From: Batkoa obscura
Lineage: Eukaryota; Entomophthoromycota; Entomophthoromycetes; Entomophthorales; Batkoaceae
Reading direction: 5' to 3'
Assembly: GCA_030770535.1 (NCBI GenBank)
Contig: JASVEC010000003.1
Span: forward strand, 620,001 to 684,000
DNA length: 64,000 nt
The position numbers and the translations under genes were made by a program. This document shows positions 23,715 through 36,176 of this stretch, piece after piece (positions within the stretch are counted from its first letter, which is position 1; each line of letters starts with the position of its first letter). Below the pieces are notes generated by a model. It did no database searches and was not told the origin of the DNA. It was given only the letters and a program-made list of their open reading frames with translations.

Positions 23715-26603
23715 TTAAAGTTCAAAGACGACATCTTTAAAGAGATATAAAACACCGACTCTAGTAGTAGAGACTGTGGACCAACGAGGCATATGTCCAC
23801 TAATCTCTTGAATAGCTGGAATAAACTTTGGATCATCATAAAAGCACGAAATACCTAATTTGATAATAGCTGGAGAAGTATTATTTTTTAAATAGTTAAA
23901 AGATACTTCGAATGGAAAATTGTAATCTCTTCTCATTAAAACAATTTCATTTTGGTTATAACTGTCTATAACTAACTTCTCATTTTTGTTTTTAGAATTG
24001 ACTGTTTTAATGGCTATATTTGTGACATCTTGTTTATAAAAACTTAATAAGCATATATTACTTCTATATGCGTTAAGTTGAACTCTTAGTTTAAGATCCT
24101 TATTATTTGATGTATCTTTTTTTAAAGTAGCATTGATAAGTTTGTAATTCTCAATTGGAAAAATAGGTTCAGGGGCAGAATAGTGATATACATATTGATC
24201 CCCAATAGGCTTAATATCCGATAAAGGATTATCTTTTGCAGATGGAATACTATTAACAATTTCTTTTAAATAAGAAGTAGAAGTAATTGAACCGTAAGAA
24301 TTATCATTACTATCAAAGCTAAACGGGTCTATATTTTCTCTCATTAAGTTGCATCCAATTTCCTCCGAAATACATTTATTTTGTCCAATTTGAAATACTA
24401 AAGGTGCTTTTTCATTTACTGGGAAACTAAAAAATACTGAAATTGAGATGATGATCCATATAACTAAAAAGGTAATCATCATCTTAATCGGAATTTTCTT
24501 GATTACTTTTGGTACTAAATTGATTGATATTAAACTAGATACTCCCCCCAAACTTGAAATAAAATAATAAACAACAGCTTTTTTACCACCAGTTGGGATT
24601 GTTTGTGTTAATCCTGCTAATACCGCTATTACTATTTCTTGGAAAAACAAATTGGACAATATTATAATCAAAAATAGTAATAAATTATTAAAAATATTAA
24701 TATAACGGTCATACTTGCTACCACTATAGATAATATCATTGGAGGAAACATGATTGGAGACCTTGTCATTAGAGATATCATTATTAGAGCTATTATCGCT
24801 TAAATTCGTAGCGCATTTCTTATAATTATTAATACTCAAACTTGGATAATTATATTTAAATAATAAACCATGTATTGTTGAATATATAAAATTAAATATA
24901 GAGAGGATGCTCAAAAAATATAATGGACCTAATCCTTTAGTCAATAGTACAATGTTAAGAATATTACAGACCAACCAAAATATACTACTTGACTGGATTA
25001 AAATAGGCTCAATTAAATCTAGTTGTCGACTATTTTCATACCACGACCATAAATAAATTACTATACTCAAACATAGTAATCCAAGGAATGTATAAGATCC
25101 AAACACAAAATCCGATTTGCTATGTGCTGCCATACCTTCACCGCTAACCCAAAAGTAATTGGATGTGACTGCCAAGGCACCATAAAGTAAAATACCTACT
25201 ATAATGGCAATAAGTCCACGAAGAATAGGGAGCAATGTGAATCTTATAGTCAAAGATAGATTATTTTCATTCTTGTTCAAATTAAAATAAACAGTTTTAA
25301 TTATAATGAGTACAATTGAAATAAATTGTAAAGCTGCTATTATTGAGCATATTATAATATAGGACTTAAATGAGTAAACCTCTGAAAAATAACCAAAAAC
25401 ATCAAAAAATACACCTCCATCTTCTGAGTCACCCAGCTTATCAATTTCGTTTGATTTCCCTAAAGTACTGATTGCTGAACACACGGTCTCACCAAATACT
25501 TTGAGTGATTCAAAATGCATGTTAGAAGCATCATCTTTATAAGTATGATAAAAGGCTCTATTTGAATAAATGGCAAAGTCTACTCCTGGAATATTAGCAG
25601 CATTGTAGATTTGAAAATCCGTGTTAGAATTCACCACTCTTAATTTAAAACCAGTAAATGCGATAACTGAACTATGCGGATGGGGTGTCTTTGAAAATGC
25701 TTTATTAATTATATTACTTGAAGATTGAAATATCATTCCTCTGTTTCCAACACCTGAAGCTTCCATATTAATAAACCCCTTAACATCATTTTTCCATTCA
25801 TGTAGTAAAAATGCTTTTGATCCAAGCATTCCCTTTTCTTCTCCAGAATTAAAGTGGTAAATAAGATCAACAGTTTTTGGTGGATTTAATATGCTTAATC
25901 TTAATGATTCTAATAATGATACTACTGAAATACCATCATCGCTTGCACCGTGACTAGTTGATTGTGAATCATGATGGGCAGATAAAAGTAAGGCTGGCTT
26001 TCCATAACTTTTAATAGTATTATTGTTATTCTTGTTACTTGGTAGATCAAATGAAAGTGGATGAACTCTTACTAAAATATTACTTGATTCAAAATAAGTA
26101 GTGTGAAAACCACTTCTTGATGTAATTTTACTTAATGTTTTTTCAGCCAACGTACTAGTCCGACGATCAAAATCCACTTCAACTATATTTTTTTCATATA
26201 ACCTCATGGATAATTCTTGTAAGGCTTTGATATAGGATAAAATATAACTTTCTACATTTTTTATCTCATCGGTGTTATAGGAATGTACCTTGGTACCGAA
26301 TCTCATCAAATGGGAATATGCAAAATCAGTATTAAATTCGTTATATTTCCTTAACTCATCAAAGTTAAATTTGTACTTATAAATGTTGTTCTCAGTCTCG
26401 ATCGCTGGTAGACTTATCTTATTGTTTAAAAAATTGTTTTGCCACTCTTTCCAATAGCTTGGTGATTTTTCTGATAATGTTAAAAAGTTTAACATAATTT
26501 GAAAGGTAGAGATGTAGATTATCACAGCTAAACAGAACGTTGCAACTGAAATATATCTTTTAAAGAAGCTTAAAATTTTATCCTTGGAGGTGCTATTGTA
26601 CAT
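23715..26603 (-). CDS. Multi-pass M28 zinc metallopeptidase (Pff1/ERMP1-like), paralogue A
   Basis: An intronless 962-residue membrane protein. One N-terminal helix (residues 19-41) precedes a lumenal M28 peptidase domain. The zinc and catalytic residues are present: SAHHDS (His210, Asp212), GASDDG (Asp222), SGEEKG (Glu255/256), NMEASG (Glu281) and a distal YHTYKDD His. About eight further hydrophobic segments and a lumenal C-terminal domain follow, the layout of fungal vacuolar Pff1 and animal ER ERMP1. The substrate of either family is uncertain. A close paralogue lies on the same strand at 49703-52717. The Asn/Ser-rich stretch near residue 600 differs in length between the two. No frame damage. 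Vacuole versus ER location cannot be told from the sequence. Confidence 0.9.
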   Translation of the reverse strand: MYNSTSKDKILSFFKRYISVATFCLAVIIYISTFQIMLNFLTLSEKSPSYWKEWQNNFLNNKISLPAIETENNIYKYKFNFDELRKYNEFNTDFAYSHLMRFGTKVHSYNTDEIKNVESYILSYIKALQELSMRLYEKNIVEVDFDRRTSTLAEKTLSKITSRSGFHTTYFESSNILVRVHPLSFDLPSNKNNNNTIKSYGKPALLLSAHHDSQSTSHGASDDGISVVSLLESLRLSILNPPKTVDLIYHFNSGEEKGMLGSKAFLLHEWKNDVKGFINMEASGVGNRGMIFQSSSNIINKAFSKTPHPHSSVIAFTGFKLRVVNSNTDFQIYNAANIPGVDFAIYSNRAFYHTYKDDASNMHFESLKVFGETVCSAISTLGKSNEIDKLGDSEDGGVFFDVFGYFSEVYSFKSYIIICSIIAALQFISIVLIIIKTVYFNLNKNENNLSLTIRFTLLPILRGLIAIIVGILLYGALAVTSNYFWVSGEGMAAHSKSDFVFGSYTFLGLLCLSIVIYLWSWYENSRQLDLIEPILIQSSSIFWLVCNILNIVLLTKGLGPLYFLSILSIFNFIYSTIHGLLFKYNYPSLSINNYKKCATNLSDNSSNNDISNDKVSNHVSSNDIIYSGSKYDRYINIFNNLLLFLIIILSNLFFQEIVIAVLAGLTQTIPTGGKKAVVYYFISSLGGVSSLISINLVPKVIKKIPIKMMITFLVIWIIISISVFFSFPVNEKAPLVFQIGQNKCISEEIGCNLMRENIDPFSFDSNDNSYGSITSTSYLKEIVNSIPSAKDNPLSDIKPIGDQYVYHYSAPEPIFPIENYKLINATLKKDTSNNKDLKLRVQLNAYRSNICLLSFYKQDVTNIAIKTVNSKNKNEKLVIDSYNQNEIVLMRRDYNFPFEVSFNYLKNNTSPAIIKLGISCFYDDPKFIPAIQEISGHMPRWSTVSTTRVGVLYLFKDVVFEL

Positions 26604-26739
26604 TTCACTTCCTAATTATCGTTTTTTAGTTTTATTCTAAGATACAATAGATTGTTTTGTATTGCTTTTTATTTTATTTTAAAAATTACACCTTTATATA
26701 CTCTTTTTTTATTATGAGTCAATTTTTTTTAAAGTCAAA

Positions 26740-27280
26740 CATTTAATTCACCTTAATGTAGAACATTTGTTTTTAATGCGGACATTTAATTTAGTTTAAT
26801 GTCGAACACTTCCTTTATTTTAGTATAAAACATTGAAGTTTGTTTAATTGCGAACATTATGTTTATTATAATTTATCAATTTAATTTATTGCAATTTGAG
26901 GTAGTTTGTTTATCTTGATATCAAACATCTGACTTATCATAAATAAAAGATAGTTGATTAATCTTAAAGATTTTATTTATTATAATTTAAAATAGTTCAC
27001 TTATTACAATATCAGATATTTGGTTCATTATAATCAAAGATAGTTTGTTTATTATAATGTCGAGAATTTAATTGATTGCAACGTAGGATAGTTTGTTTGT
27101 TTGTTATAACTTTGTGCGTTTAGCTTATTGCAATATTGAATATTTTCTTTAGCGTAGATTTTTTTCGTTATAAAAAAGTACATTACTTATTTTAATATCA
27201 ACATTTCGTTTGATGTAATTTTAAGCTTTTAATTTGTTCAATATAAACATTGTTTATTACAATGTCGAACATTTAATTTA
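26740..27280. repeat. Degenerate tandem array, about 25-50 bp unit
   Basis: Diverged reiterations of a theme like TTTATTATAATGTCGAACATT, seen at 26740-26880 (GTAGAACATTTG, GTCGAACACTTCC, GCGAACATTATG) and again near 27045-27070 and 27250-27275. Intervening units read ATAGTTTGTTTATTATAAT. Period and copy number are irregular. No coding potential. Probably an old minisatellite upstream of the M28 gene. Confidence 0.6.
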
Positions 27281-27396
27281 AAAATGAGAACTAACTCTAT
27301 ACCTGTTACTAAACTAAATTGGAACCCCCTTATTTTAAACTTAATGAATTATTAGATCCAAGGACACAATGTGAAAGTAACGCATTAAATTTCATA

Positions 27397-27496
27397 TGGG
27401 GATGTATTTTTATGTTTAAGAATTTTACTAACAATCTTTCCGCTCAAATAGCGCTTAAGAGATGGAAAAAATAATGAAACCAGAAAAAACACCCCA
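27397..27496 (+). mobile_element. ~100-bp TIR element, family 1, copy 4
   Basis: TA-flanked forward copy, TGGGGATGTATTTTTATG to AACACCCCA, with the interior CTCAAATAGCGCTTAAGAG. Complete at both ends. Confidence 0.88.
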
Positions 27497-27956
27497 TATA
27501 ATTTCAATATAAAGTGAAAAATTCCGATCGTGATTTAACCGAATGTTATGTTCTTTTAAAATATGCTTTAGTTCTAATAAAATAAAAGTTGGGAAAGCGG
27601 GAACAGTATACCCGAAAGAAAAAAAATAAGAGAATGAATTAAAATTTCTAAATTGCGCTATGCTTCCCCTATGTTATCATTCATTTTAAGATAAAACTTC
27701 TACAAATAAGCTTATGAATGGAAAACATCGAGAAACAAATTTTAGAACATAATTCAATAAAACTTAGATAATAAAATTTTAAATCTATTTGATATGGGGG
27801 TATTTTTTATATAAAAAGTTAATATCTATTATTTAAAAATGCTTATTAAACAAAAAATTATTTTATTAAATAAGATATTTTAAACAGTACTTTTTTAAGA
27901 GTAAAGACAATAATACTATTTTATATCAAATAAATTCTTAATATTAACATTAACAT

Positions 27957-28056
27957 TGGAGATGTATTTTTTGTTTAAGAATTTTACTAACAATCTTTTC
28001 ACTCAAATAGCGCTTAAAAAATGGAAAAAGTAATGAAACCAAAAAAAACATCCCCA
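27957..28056 (+). mobile_element. ~100-bp TIR element, family 1, copy 5
   Basis: Forward copy from TGGAGATGTATTTTTTG to AACATCCCCA. The flanking dinucleotides differ on the two sides. A lone TGGGGGTATTTTTT terminus near 27795 may be a fragment of another copy. Confidence 0.82.
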
Positions 28057-28416
28057 TTATTTTATGTTTATTTATAAATTTTTTAAATAGTATACTAACC
28101 TGAGTTTTTTAATTTATATTAAATTTTTTAAACACATTAATCACTTCAATTTCAATCTTTAAAACATATGTTTGATAATATACAATACTATAACTCACAT
28201 AAGCTTAACTTTTTTGAGCTGTATCAATCATTATAAGTTAATTGAAATTAATAATACTAAAACTTTTCAACTTGTTAACTATTTTTATTTCAATACTAAA
28301 AATAACAATTAAAGATAGTCGCCTCCTATTTTATTGCGATCTCATTTTTTGACTTGTATTAACTATTATAAATCATTTTAAAATCTAAAAAAAAAATATA
28401 AATTTTACAATTCTAA

Positions 28417-29546
28417 TTAACAAAAACACTTACTTAAGTTTGTATAATTCTTATTCAATGTATTTAAAAATATATTAATAAATTTTTGAAATTTATAAAA
28501 TTTTTGGATTTTAAATCGAATCCTTTTCAATTTGAAATGTATTATTAATACTAGTTCGAAGTCTTCATTTTCATAGTACTTAATAATTTCGATATTATTT
28601 ATTTGACTATTATCAATATCATTTATATTATTGTCTATCTTACTACTATTATTATCTATATTATTTTCAAGTTCTTTATTATACCCATTAATTATATTGT
28701 TACAATAACTAATATCAGTAAATTGAAATTGATTAATTAATATATTGTTCAATAAACAAATCAACATATCCATATCAAAAGCCTTAAAATTATACTCAAA
28801 AGCACACTCAAATGTTGTAAAAATCAACTGGAATAAAGCAATTTTGTTTAATTCTATCAATTTAAATAAAATTAAATTGGTTTGAAATGTATAATTTTTA
28901 TTATTGTAATTTAATAATTGATATGAAAAATTCAATTGATATTGTAAATTTGAATTAATTATTAATTGATTTATTACTTGCTTTTTATTTAATTGAATTT
29001 TTAAATAAATAATTTTACTTTCTTGATATTTTATAATTTCTTGATTGTCTTCATATTGTATATAATAAATTAAATAGTCTTGATTATTAATAATTGACGA
29101 CTCATTTTCATTACAAACTAAATCAATAATAGCTTTTATATTGTATATTGAATAACTAAATAGTTAAAATTAAGAAAATTAAATTTAACTTTAATAATTG
29201 ACTTACTTAGATTCATTTGTAACTTTAATTTTCAACCAAAAATTCAATTCCCTTTTTTTATAATATTCTATTTTTTCAATTTTTAAATAATTCAACGTGG
29301 AATTGGCTTCATTAACTAATAAGTTTCCCAATAATAAATCCGAATAATTATTATTTTCATTGATATTACTTTCTTTATCATTTTCTATTAATTCATTAAA
29401 TGTATTTCTATTACAAATTTCATTGAAAATTATTATTGAATCATTTAATAATTTTTTTTTAAGTTGAATTTGAGATTGAATATATTGAATATTATTAATC
29501 ATTATTTCTCTCTTCTCTTGTATTTGATTTAATACTTGTTGTTGAA

Positions 29547-29598
<52 letters not shown>

Positions 29599-30154
29599 TT
29601 CATTTAAAATCTTACTATTTTTATCCTTTGTTTCCAACCAATAGATAAGTTCATTGAAATTAATTAATGATAAAAAACGATTGAGATGTTGATTATAAGT
29701 AGTAACTATAAATTCATTCCAAATAAAAAGAAGATTCTCTAACTTTAATGTTAATTTTTTAATACTTTGATTCTTATTTATTAAATAAATAATATTATCA
29801 CAATAAATAAATAATTTAAATTCATTATTTATATTCAAAGATATTAAAAAAAGATCCTGAATACTATCGAATTGAAACAAAGAGGGATTAATTAAGTTAT
29901 TATTTTGAAAATCAAAATAATAAACGGAATTATTATTAGTTATAATATACCCTTGAATACAATTAAAATCTATTTTCCTATCATTAACTAGCACCTTTTT
30001 TATCTTTTCATTCTTTGATAGTTTAATAATACTTTGAGTGGATTGAATTTGAAATTGATTAATAGTTTGTAATTTCAATTCATTTTTTTCATTATTATTA
30101 CTAATTAAACAATATTTTTGTTGACTAAATTGAGCAATAGAATAATAATAATAA

Positions 30155-30186
<32 letters not shown>

Positions 30187-31049
30187 TACGTTTTTATTAA
30201 TAAACTGAATTTTATGATGTTTTAAATCATAGTTAGTTAATGATGAAAAGTAAGATAAATAATTACAATTGTTACACTCATATGAAAAGATGAAATTAAT
30301 AAATAAATTATTTTTTAATAAACTTAATTGTAATTGATGTAAATAACCTAAATGTTGAATTTCTTTTTTTAATGGAAATTTATAATCCATTTTTATTTTA
30401 ATTTCATTTTGTTTGATATCAAATGTAATTATCCTTATCTGTTGTGTCTTTTTATAATTTAATATTATTGTTGGTATTGGACTATCATTTTTTATTAATT
30501 ATTAAAAATAAAAGGTAATAAATAAAACTACCTATTATCATCAATAGAATTCATTTCAAATAAAACTAATTCGATATCTTGATAATTATCTAATAAAATT
30601 AAAATAAACCATTTTTTATTATTTATAATGAGTTTACCTTGTCGACACTTTTCTAGAATATATTTGAAATTAGTATTATTTTTTAATTTAAAGCTAGTTT
30701 TATTAAGATTGGTACTATTGTCAATCTTAATTTCATCAACTTCTTCATTGTTTAAATAAAACAAATTAAGATCCAAATAGCTTTCTTTCTCTATTTCATT
30801 ATATAGTTCTACTTTAATCAACGCATTTTCATTCTCTTCATTTTGAAAAACAGTAGTATAAATCAGATGCTTCTCCTGCTTATCAACACTAGAATTCAAC
30901 CTCTTCCTTTTACTCTTCTGAATTGTTTCCTCTTCCTCTTTCTCTTTCTCTTCAATACCCTTTTTACATTGATGATCAATTAAATAATAGGGTACTTTAG
31001 GTATATTTCCAAGACTTTTTTCATTTTTCGTTGTATAAAACTTGAACAT
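28417..31049 (-). CDS. Unknown 843-residue Asn-rich protein
   Basis: Three exons (31049-30532, 30481-29207, 29155-28417) join in frame to 844 codons including stop. I do not recognise the family. Residues 1-170 are mixed beta strands with an acidic, Lys-rich patch (KRKRLNSSVDKQE). The middle has many short hydrophobic strand-like repeats ending in Asp/Asn turns, which suggests a beta-propeller. A helical stretch follows (QQQVLNQIQEKREIMINN). The last 250 residues are Asn/Ile-rich. Two poly-Asn runs come from (ATT)n at 30161-30183 and 29549-29596. No signal peptide or membrane helix. A distant relation to the beta-propeller-plus-helix proteins FANCB or FAAP100 crossed my mind but is unproven. 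The start lies about 255 bp from the divergent RidA gene. Confidence 0.75.
29549..29596 (-). repeat. (ATT)n microsatellite coding poly-Asn
   Basis: A trinucleotide tract inside exon 2 of the unknown protein, read on the minus strand as AAT (Asn). Likely length-polymorphic. Confidence 0.9.
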
Positions 31050-31305
31050 TAAAAAAGAGTATTCTCATTTCTCCTTCAATTTTTTTCCAAAAAAAACTCA
31101 AAAACTCATCCAAAAAAACCCCACCAATAAAACTCCACTTCCTAAAATTTCCAATAATGGCCACGTAACAAATAATCCCCATAAACCATCCATCAAGTTA
31201 TTTATAAATTTATCTTTTTTTATTGTAATTCAATAATCCTTAAAAATTCAATTTCCTTCCTTTTTCTTAAGTTTATTTTTAACATTTCTTTTCATTTTAT
31301 ATAAA

Positions 31306-31767
31306 ATGTTGCCTATAAAACAACATCTCGATCAACACAGTAATGGTACCCCCATCATCCTCGAAGATGCGGCTCAAGCATTAGCCCATTACCCCCATGC
31401 ACGTAAACACAATGGCTTAATTTATATCTCTGGTATCAGCAGTCGTCGAGAAGACAATAGTTATGAAGGGGTCGCTGTGCAACCCGATGGTACTAAGTTC
31501 CTTGATATTAAGTTACAAACTTCAGCAGTCTTAAAAAATATTGAAAAAATACTTAAACAAGCGCATGGTACCTTAGATAATGTAATTGATTTGACCGTTT
31601 TTTTGACGGATATGAAATATTATCAAGAATTTAATCAAGTTTATAATCAATTTTTTAAAAAGGAAACGGGGCCGAGTAGAACTACCGTGGCCGTGTATCA
31701 GTTGCCTAATCCAGATCTTTTGATTGAAATTAAGGCCATCGCTTCTGATCCTCATTTTAAGAAATAA
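31306..31767 (+). CDS. RidA/YjgF-family protein, 2-aminomuconate deaminase-like
   Basis: An intronless 153-residue protein of the RidA (YjgF/YER057c/UK114) fold, which forms trimers that act on enamines and imines. It most resembles the 2-aminomuconate deaminase branch: YPHARKHNGLIYISGISSRR, LQTSAVLKNIEKIL, VTVFL-type segment DLTVFLTDMKYYQEFNQVYN, then ETGPSRTTVAVYQLPNPDLL with the conserved Arg of the active cleft, and IEIKAIA. It is about 25 residues longer than yeast Hmf1/Mmf1. The lack of introns and more C-rich codons in the first 150 bp, next to intron-dense neighbours, are compatible with transfer from bacteria but do not prove it. Its role in tryptophan or aromatic catabolism is inferred. 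Confidence 0.88.
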   Translation: MLPIKQHLDQHSNGTPIILEDAAQALAHYPHARKHNGLIYISGISSRREDNSYEGVAVQPDGTKFLDIKLQTSAVLKNIEKILKQAHGTLDNVIDLTVFLTDMKYYQEFNQVYNQFFKKETGPSRTTVAVYQLPNPDLLIEIKAIASDPHFKK

Positions 31768-32070
31768 AAATTGCTGTTGTTTATTTTTTTTTGTTTTATA
31801 TTCTATTTAGTTAAATTTTAATACCATTTTCAATGGCATTCTCTCATAAACTACATGACGTCATCGTCCTTGATTATTATGCCATTCTATATTAATTTAA
31901 TTCAGTAACAAATTCAAGTAGTAATAGTAACTGAAAATAATATTATTGAATTCCTAATCATTGGAATCAGTGGTGAAACAAGAATAAAGAAATAAAAATC
32001 CAAAATGTAGGTTGAACTATTTATTATTTGTTTTAGTTTATAATTTTTTTATAAAACATTATAATAACAA
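31768..32070. promoter_or_regulatory. Intergenic, RidA to DUG2
   Basis: About 300 bp, presumed RidA 3' end and DUG2 promoter. Contains ATGACGTCATCG at 31854-31865, a palindromic TGACGTCA that matches a CRE/bZIP site. It may be fortuitous. Confidence 0.4.
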
Positions 32071-35000
32071 ATGACTTCATTTCCATTGTATGGTAGTAGC
32101 CCGGATCCCTTTCCTAGTTTTATTGATCAGTTAGGAGATAGAAAAGGTAAATTTTAAATTTTATTTAATATTAATTAAATATTTTCTTCTATCTTTTTCA
32201 ATAATTCAATTGAACATTTTATCTATTAAGCCCAAGGTTATATCAATAAACCTATCAGCGATAAACGGTATGATACCAACTTACAGTGTTATCAAAAGTT
32301 GAGTAATGACACCATATTTTTATCATTAATAATCCATGAACAATATATTATTGCAGGATGTAAAGAAGGGAGTATCAAAGTAAATTTTAATTTTAATTTA
32401 TAATCAATGAATGAATCAAAATATTGATGATTTATTAATTTAGGTCTGGAACAAACATACTTATTTATTAGAAAAAGAATTGATTGGACATAATAGAGCA
32501 GTATTATGTTTATGTATCAATGAGAAAGATCAATTATTATTTTCAGGGTCAAGTAAGTTTTTGCCTGTTTTCAATTAATTATAATAATATTTTAATATAT
32601 TATCTTTTGTTTATTGATAGGTGATGATACTATTCGAGTAAGTCAATACTAATCAATCAATAGTTAATAATTTAAATGCGAGATTGATGGTTTTCTTTAG
32701 GTTTGGGATTTAAAAACCCTGACACAAAAATATAACATCAATACATATGAACAAGTAGGAGATATATTATCTATGGCTTATCATCCATTATCAAATACTT
32801 TGTTTTTTGGTTGTCAAAACGCTAGTATTCAAGTAAGTATTTTCTTTCTTTTTTTTTCTTTCTTTTGTTTTAACAGTAAATTTTTATATGTTTAGTGGTT
32901 TTGTCTTGATAATATTTCAGGAGTAGAGAAGAATGGTGAGGAAGGGGATGAAAGTGGGAAGAGTAATTTTGATTTTAAAAATATACCTGGTTTACCACCA
33001 AGTAGTAATTTAAAATCTTTTTTTAAATCAAATAAAAAACAAGAAGAATTAAAAAATAAGGAGGGCATTAATGAGGAGAACAATAATTTTTATCAAATTC
33101 ACTCCAATTCAATTCAATCCTTTGCTCATCATGGGGCTGTTTATTCACTAATTATCGATAATTTACCAGATGATGAAAATGAATATTTGTTTTCTGGTAA
33201 TTTAATTATATAGAAGGTACTTGATTTTTAATTTCTAATAATAATTTAATATTTAGGTTCCGCCGATGGTAGTATTAAAGTGAGAAATTAAGTTTTAATA
33301 ATAACAATGGCAGTAATAATAATAACTTAGATATGGAAAATCAATAACAATAATTCAAGTTTAATATTTGAACATAAAATATTAAATGAAAGTAAGAAAG
33401 ATATCTTATCAATTTATTGTTTACAAATACAAAATGGACTTTTGTTTGCTGGACTTCAAACAGGTACAATTACAGTTTGGGATTTAGATACGTTTCAAAA
33501 GGTTCGTACGTTAATTGGACATTATGTAATTATATTTATTATCTTGACAAATTGAAAACTAATTTATGGGTTTATTTTAGGATGATATTATGGCCATGTC
33601 AATATTAAATAATGAATTATATTCAGCTTGTTCTAATGGATTTATTAAAGTAATTCCTATTATTGAGTGGAATTTTAATAAAATATTAATAATAATACTA
33701 TCATTATTGTTATTGTAGAAATGGAATCGAAATTTAGAATGTATAGGAACAATACAAGGACATGAAAATAGTATCTTATGTTTAATATCAGATTTTGATT
33801 TTACATTATATTCTTCAAGTTCGGATTCTTTTATTAAGGTAATATTTTTATTTTGAAGAAATGAAATGATATTAATGATTTCTATATTTATTTTTAAATA
33901 GATTTGGAAAATTAATAATTTTAATTCCCCATTGAATTTTAATAATGAATTAAATAATTACAATAATAACAACTCTTATAAAATTATATTTGAAGATGAT
34001 TTAATTGGTAAGATAGTATTTATTATGTTTATTTAATATTTATTTATTTTGTTTTTAATTAGATAATATAATTCATGTATTAGAAAAATTTATCTTAATA
34101 CCAAGTATAAGTGGGTCAATTCACCACCAAGAAGATTGTCGATTAGCTAGTAAATTTTTAAAAAACTTATTTTTACAATTAGGTAAATAATACATTTTAT
34201 ATAAAATATACAATAATAAACATGTGAACTAATGTATATAAATAAAATATTTAGGAGCTGAATGTAAAATTATTAAAAATAATAGTCAAAGGAATCCCAT
34301 TGTTTATGCCAAATTTAATGCCAATTGCATTAATACTATTAATACTGATATAATTAAAAATTTATTATTTTATGGTCATTATGATGTAGTATCTGCTAAC
34401 CCTAAGGATTGGGATAATAACAATCCATTTATATTAAACGGTAATTTATTAACTGTATAATAATTCAAATAATAACAATGATAATAATAATAATAATAAT
34501 AATACAATACTAAATTAATAAAAATAAATAGGTAAAGATGGATATTTATATGGACGAGGAATCACAGATAATAAAGGACCAATAATTACAATGATATTTT
34601 CGATCTTTAATTTATTTAAAAAAAAAGAATTAAAAAGTAATGTTCATTTTTTAATTGAAGGAGAAGAAGAATCAGGTAGTATTGGATTTTATGAATCGGT
34701 AGCTTCTATTTCTAATTTACTTGGAAATATTGATTTAATTTTATTAAGGTAAAAAAAATTATAATGATTTTAATGATTTTAATGATTTTAAAATAGTAAC
34801 TCTTATTGGTTGGGAGAAAGTATTCCCTGTTTAACTTATGGTTTAAGAGGTGTGATTCATGCTTCTATTAAGGTAAATTAATATAATAATATAATGTTAT
34901 AATAATAACAGTAATAATAATAATTAGATATATAATAATCAAAATGATTCTCATTCTGGGGTTTATGGTGGAGTTATTGCAGAACCATTAATTGATCTTA

Positions 35001-35904
35001 CTCATTTATTATCGAAATTAATTAGTGATAAAGATAATAAGGTTTTAATACCTGGTAATAATTATAAATATTTAACATTTAAAAATAATAATAATAAATA
35101 GAATTTTATGCTAAAGTAAGAGAAATAACTGATGAAGAATCAGAAGAATATAAAGAGTTAATCGAAATATTTAAGTAAATTTTATTATTTATTATTTATT
35201 ATTTCAACTTAAGATTTTGTATTAACTTGAATAACTTTTTAGTAAAATGGAACAAAACAAAAAAGTGAATATAAGTAATATACAACAACAATGGCGTGAG
35301 CCTACATTTACGATCCATAAAATGGATTCTTCAGGACCTAAAACACATAGTACTGTGATACCGAATTGGGCAAGAGCCGATGTATCCATGAGAATTGTAC
35401 CGGATCAAGATATTAATGTTATTAGTCAAAGTTTTATTGAATTTATTGAAAAATTATTTTTACAATTAAATAGTAAAAATAAAATTGAGGTAACAAAGAA
35501 ATAATTTCTATTCAATAAGATAGTGAATTAAACGTATAATATTAATTAGATTACAATTCGACAAAGTTCCAATTGGTGGTTAGGTGATAAATCTAATAAT
35601 TCATATAACTTAATGAGGGAAGTTATTAAGAAGGTAAGTTAATAGTAATATATATATAAATTAACAGTAATATTAAATATTATTTTATTAGGAATGGAAT
35701 TATTCCCCTATCAATATAAGAGAAGGTGGTTCCATTCCCACTGTACCATGGTTAGAAACTCATTTTAAAGCGCCAGCATTACATTATCCAATGGGACAAG
35801 CTTCTGATCAAGCGCATTTAGCTAATGAAAGATTAAGAATCTTAAATATTATTAAAGCTAAAAACTGTATCTTGGATTTTATGAAACGTTGGGCTGAAAT
35901 TTAA
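32071..35904 (+). CDS. DUG2: DUG2-like glutathione degradosome subunit (WD40 + M20 peptidase)
   Basis: About twenty exons encode roughly 870 residues, near the 878 of yeast Dug2. The N-terminal half is a WD40 propeller with repeats ending VWNKH, RVWDLK, IWKIN, TVWDLD and IWKIN. The C-terminal half is an M20 metallopeptidase domain. Metal and catalytic residues are visible: FYGHYDVVS (His, Asp), GRGITDNKGP (bridging Asp), EGEEESGS (catalytic and ligand Glu) and MGQASDQAHLANE (distal His). The dimerisation lid includes SHSGVYGG. In yeast Dug2 pairs with the amidotransferase Dug3 to cleave glutathione independently of gamma-glutamyl transpeptidase. The family is essentially fungal. Introns are 45-90 bp; several contain ATAA-type microsatellites. 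One donor is GTGAGA (about 33281). No damage seen. Confidence 0.93.
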
Positions 35905-36176
35905 TTTTCTGGATAGAATGAAATAAAATTAAGAAATTTCATTTTTTCTTATATTGTTTATTTGTTTATTTGCTTATTGAAATTGAATAATTTAAAAAAT
36001 TGAAAATTTAAATCGAGTAATAAGCTCTAAAAAAGGATCTAAAAAATATTAAGAGAATTAAAGCAATGAAAAAAAGAAATTGAGAACAGGGAGTATTAAT
36101 TAGAAAAAAGTGAAAAGAAAAGAAGATAACAAAAGAGAAGAATAAAAGATATTAAAAAAAAAACTGAATTTCTTTT

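Noticed and set aside
28417-31049. Firm call of FANCB for the unknown propeller-like protein
   Set aside because: Only coarse architecture agrees; no motif could be aligned by eye.
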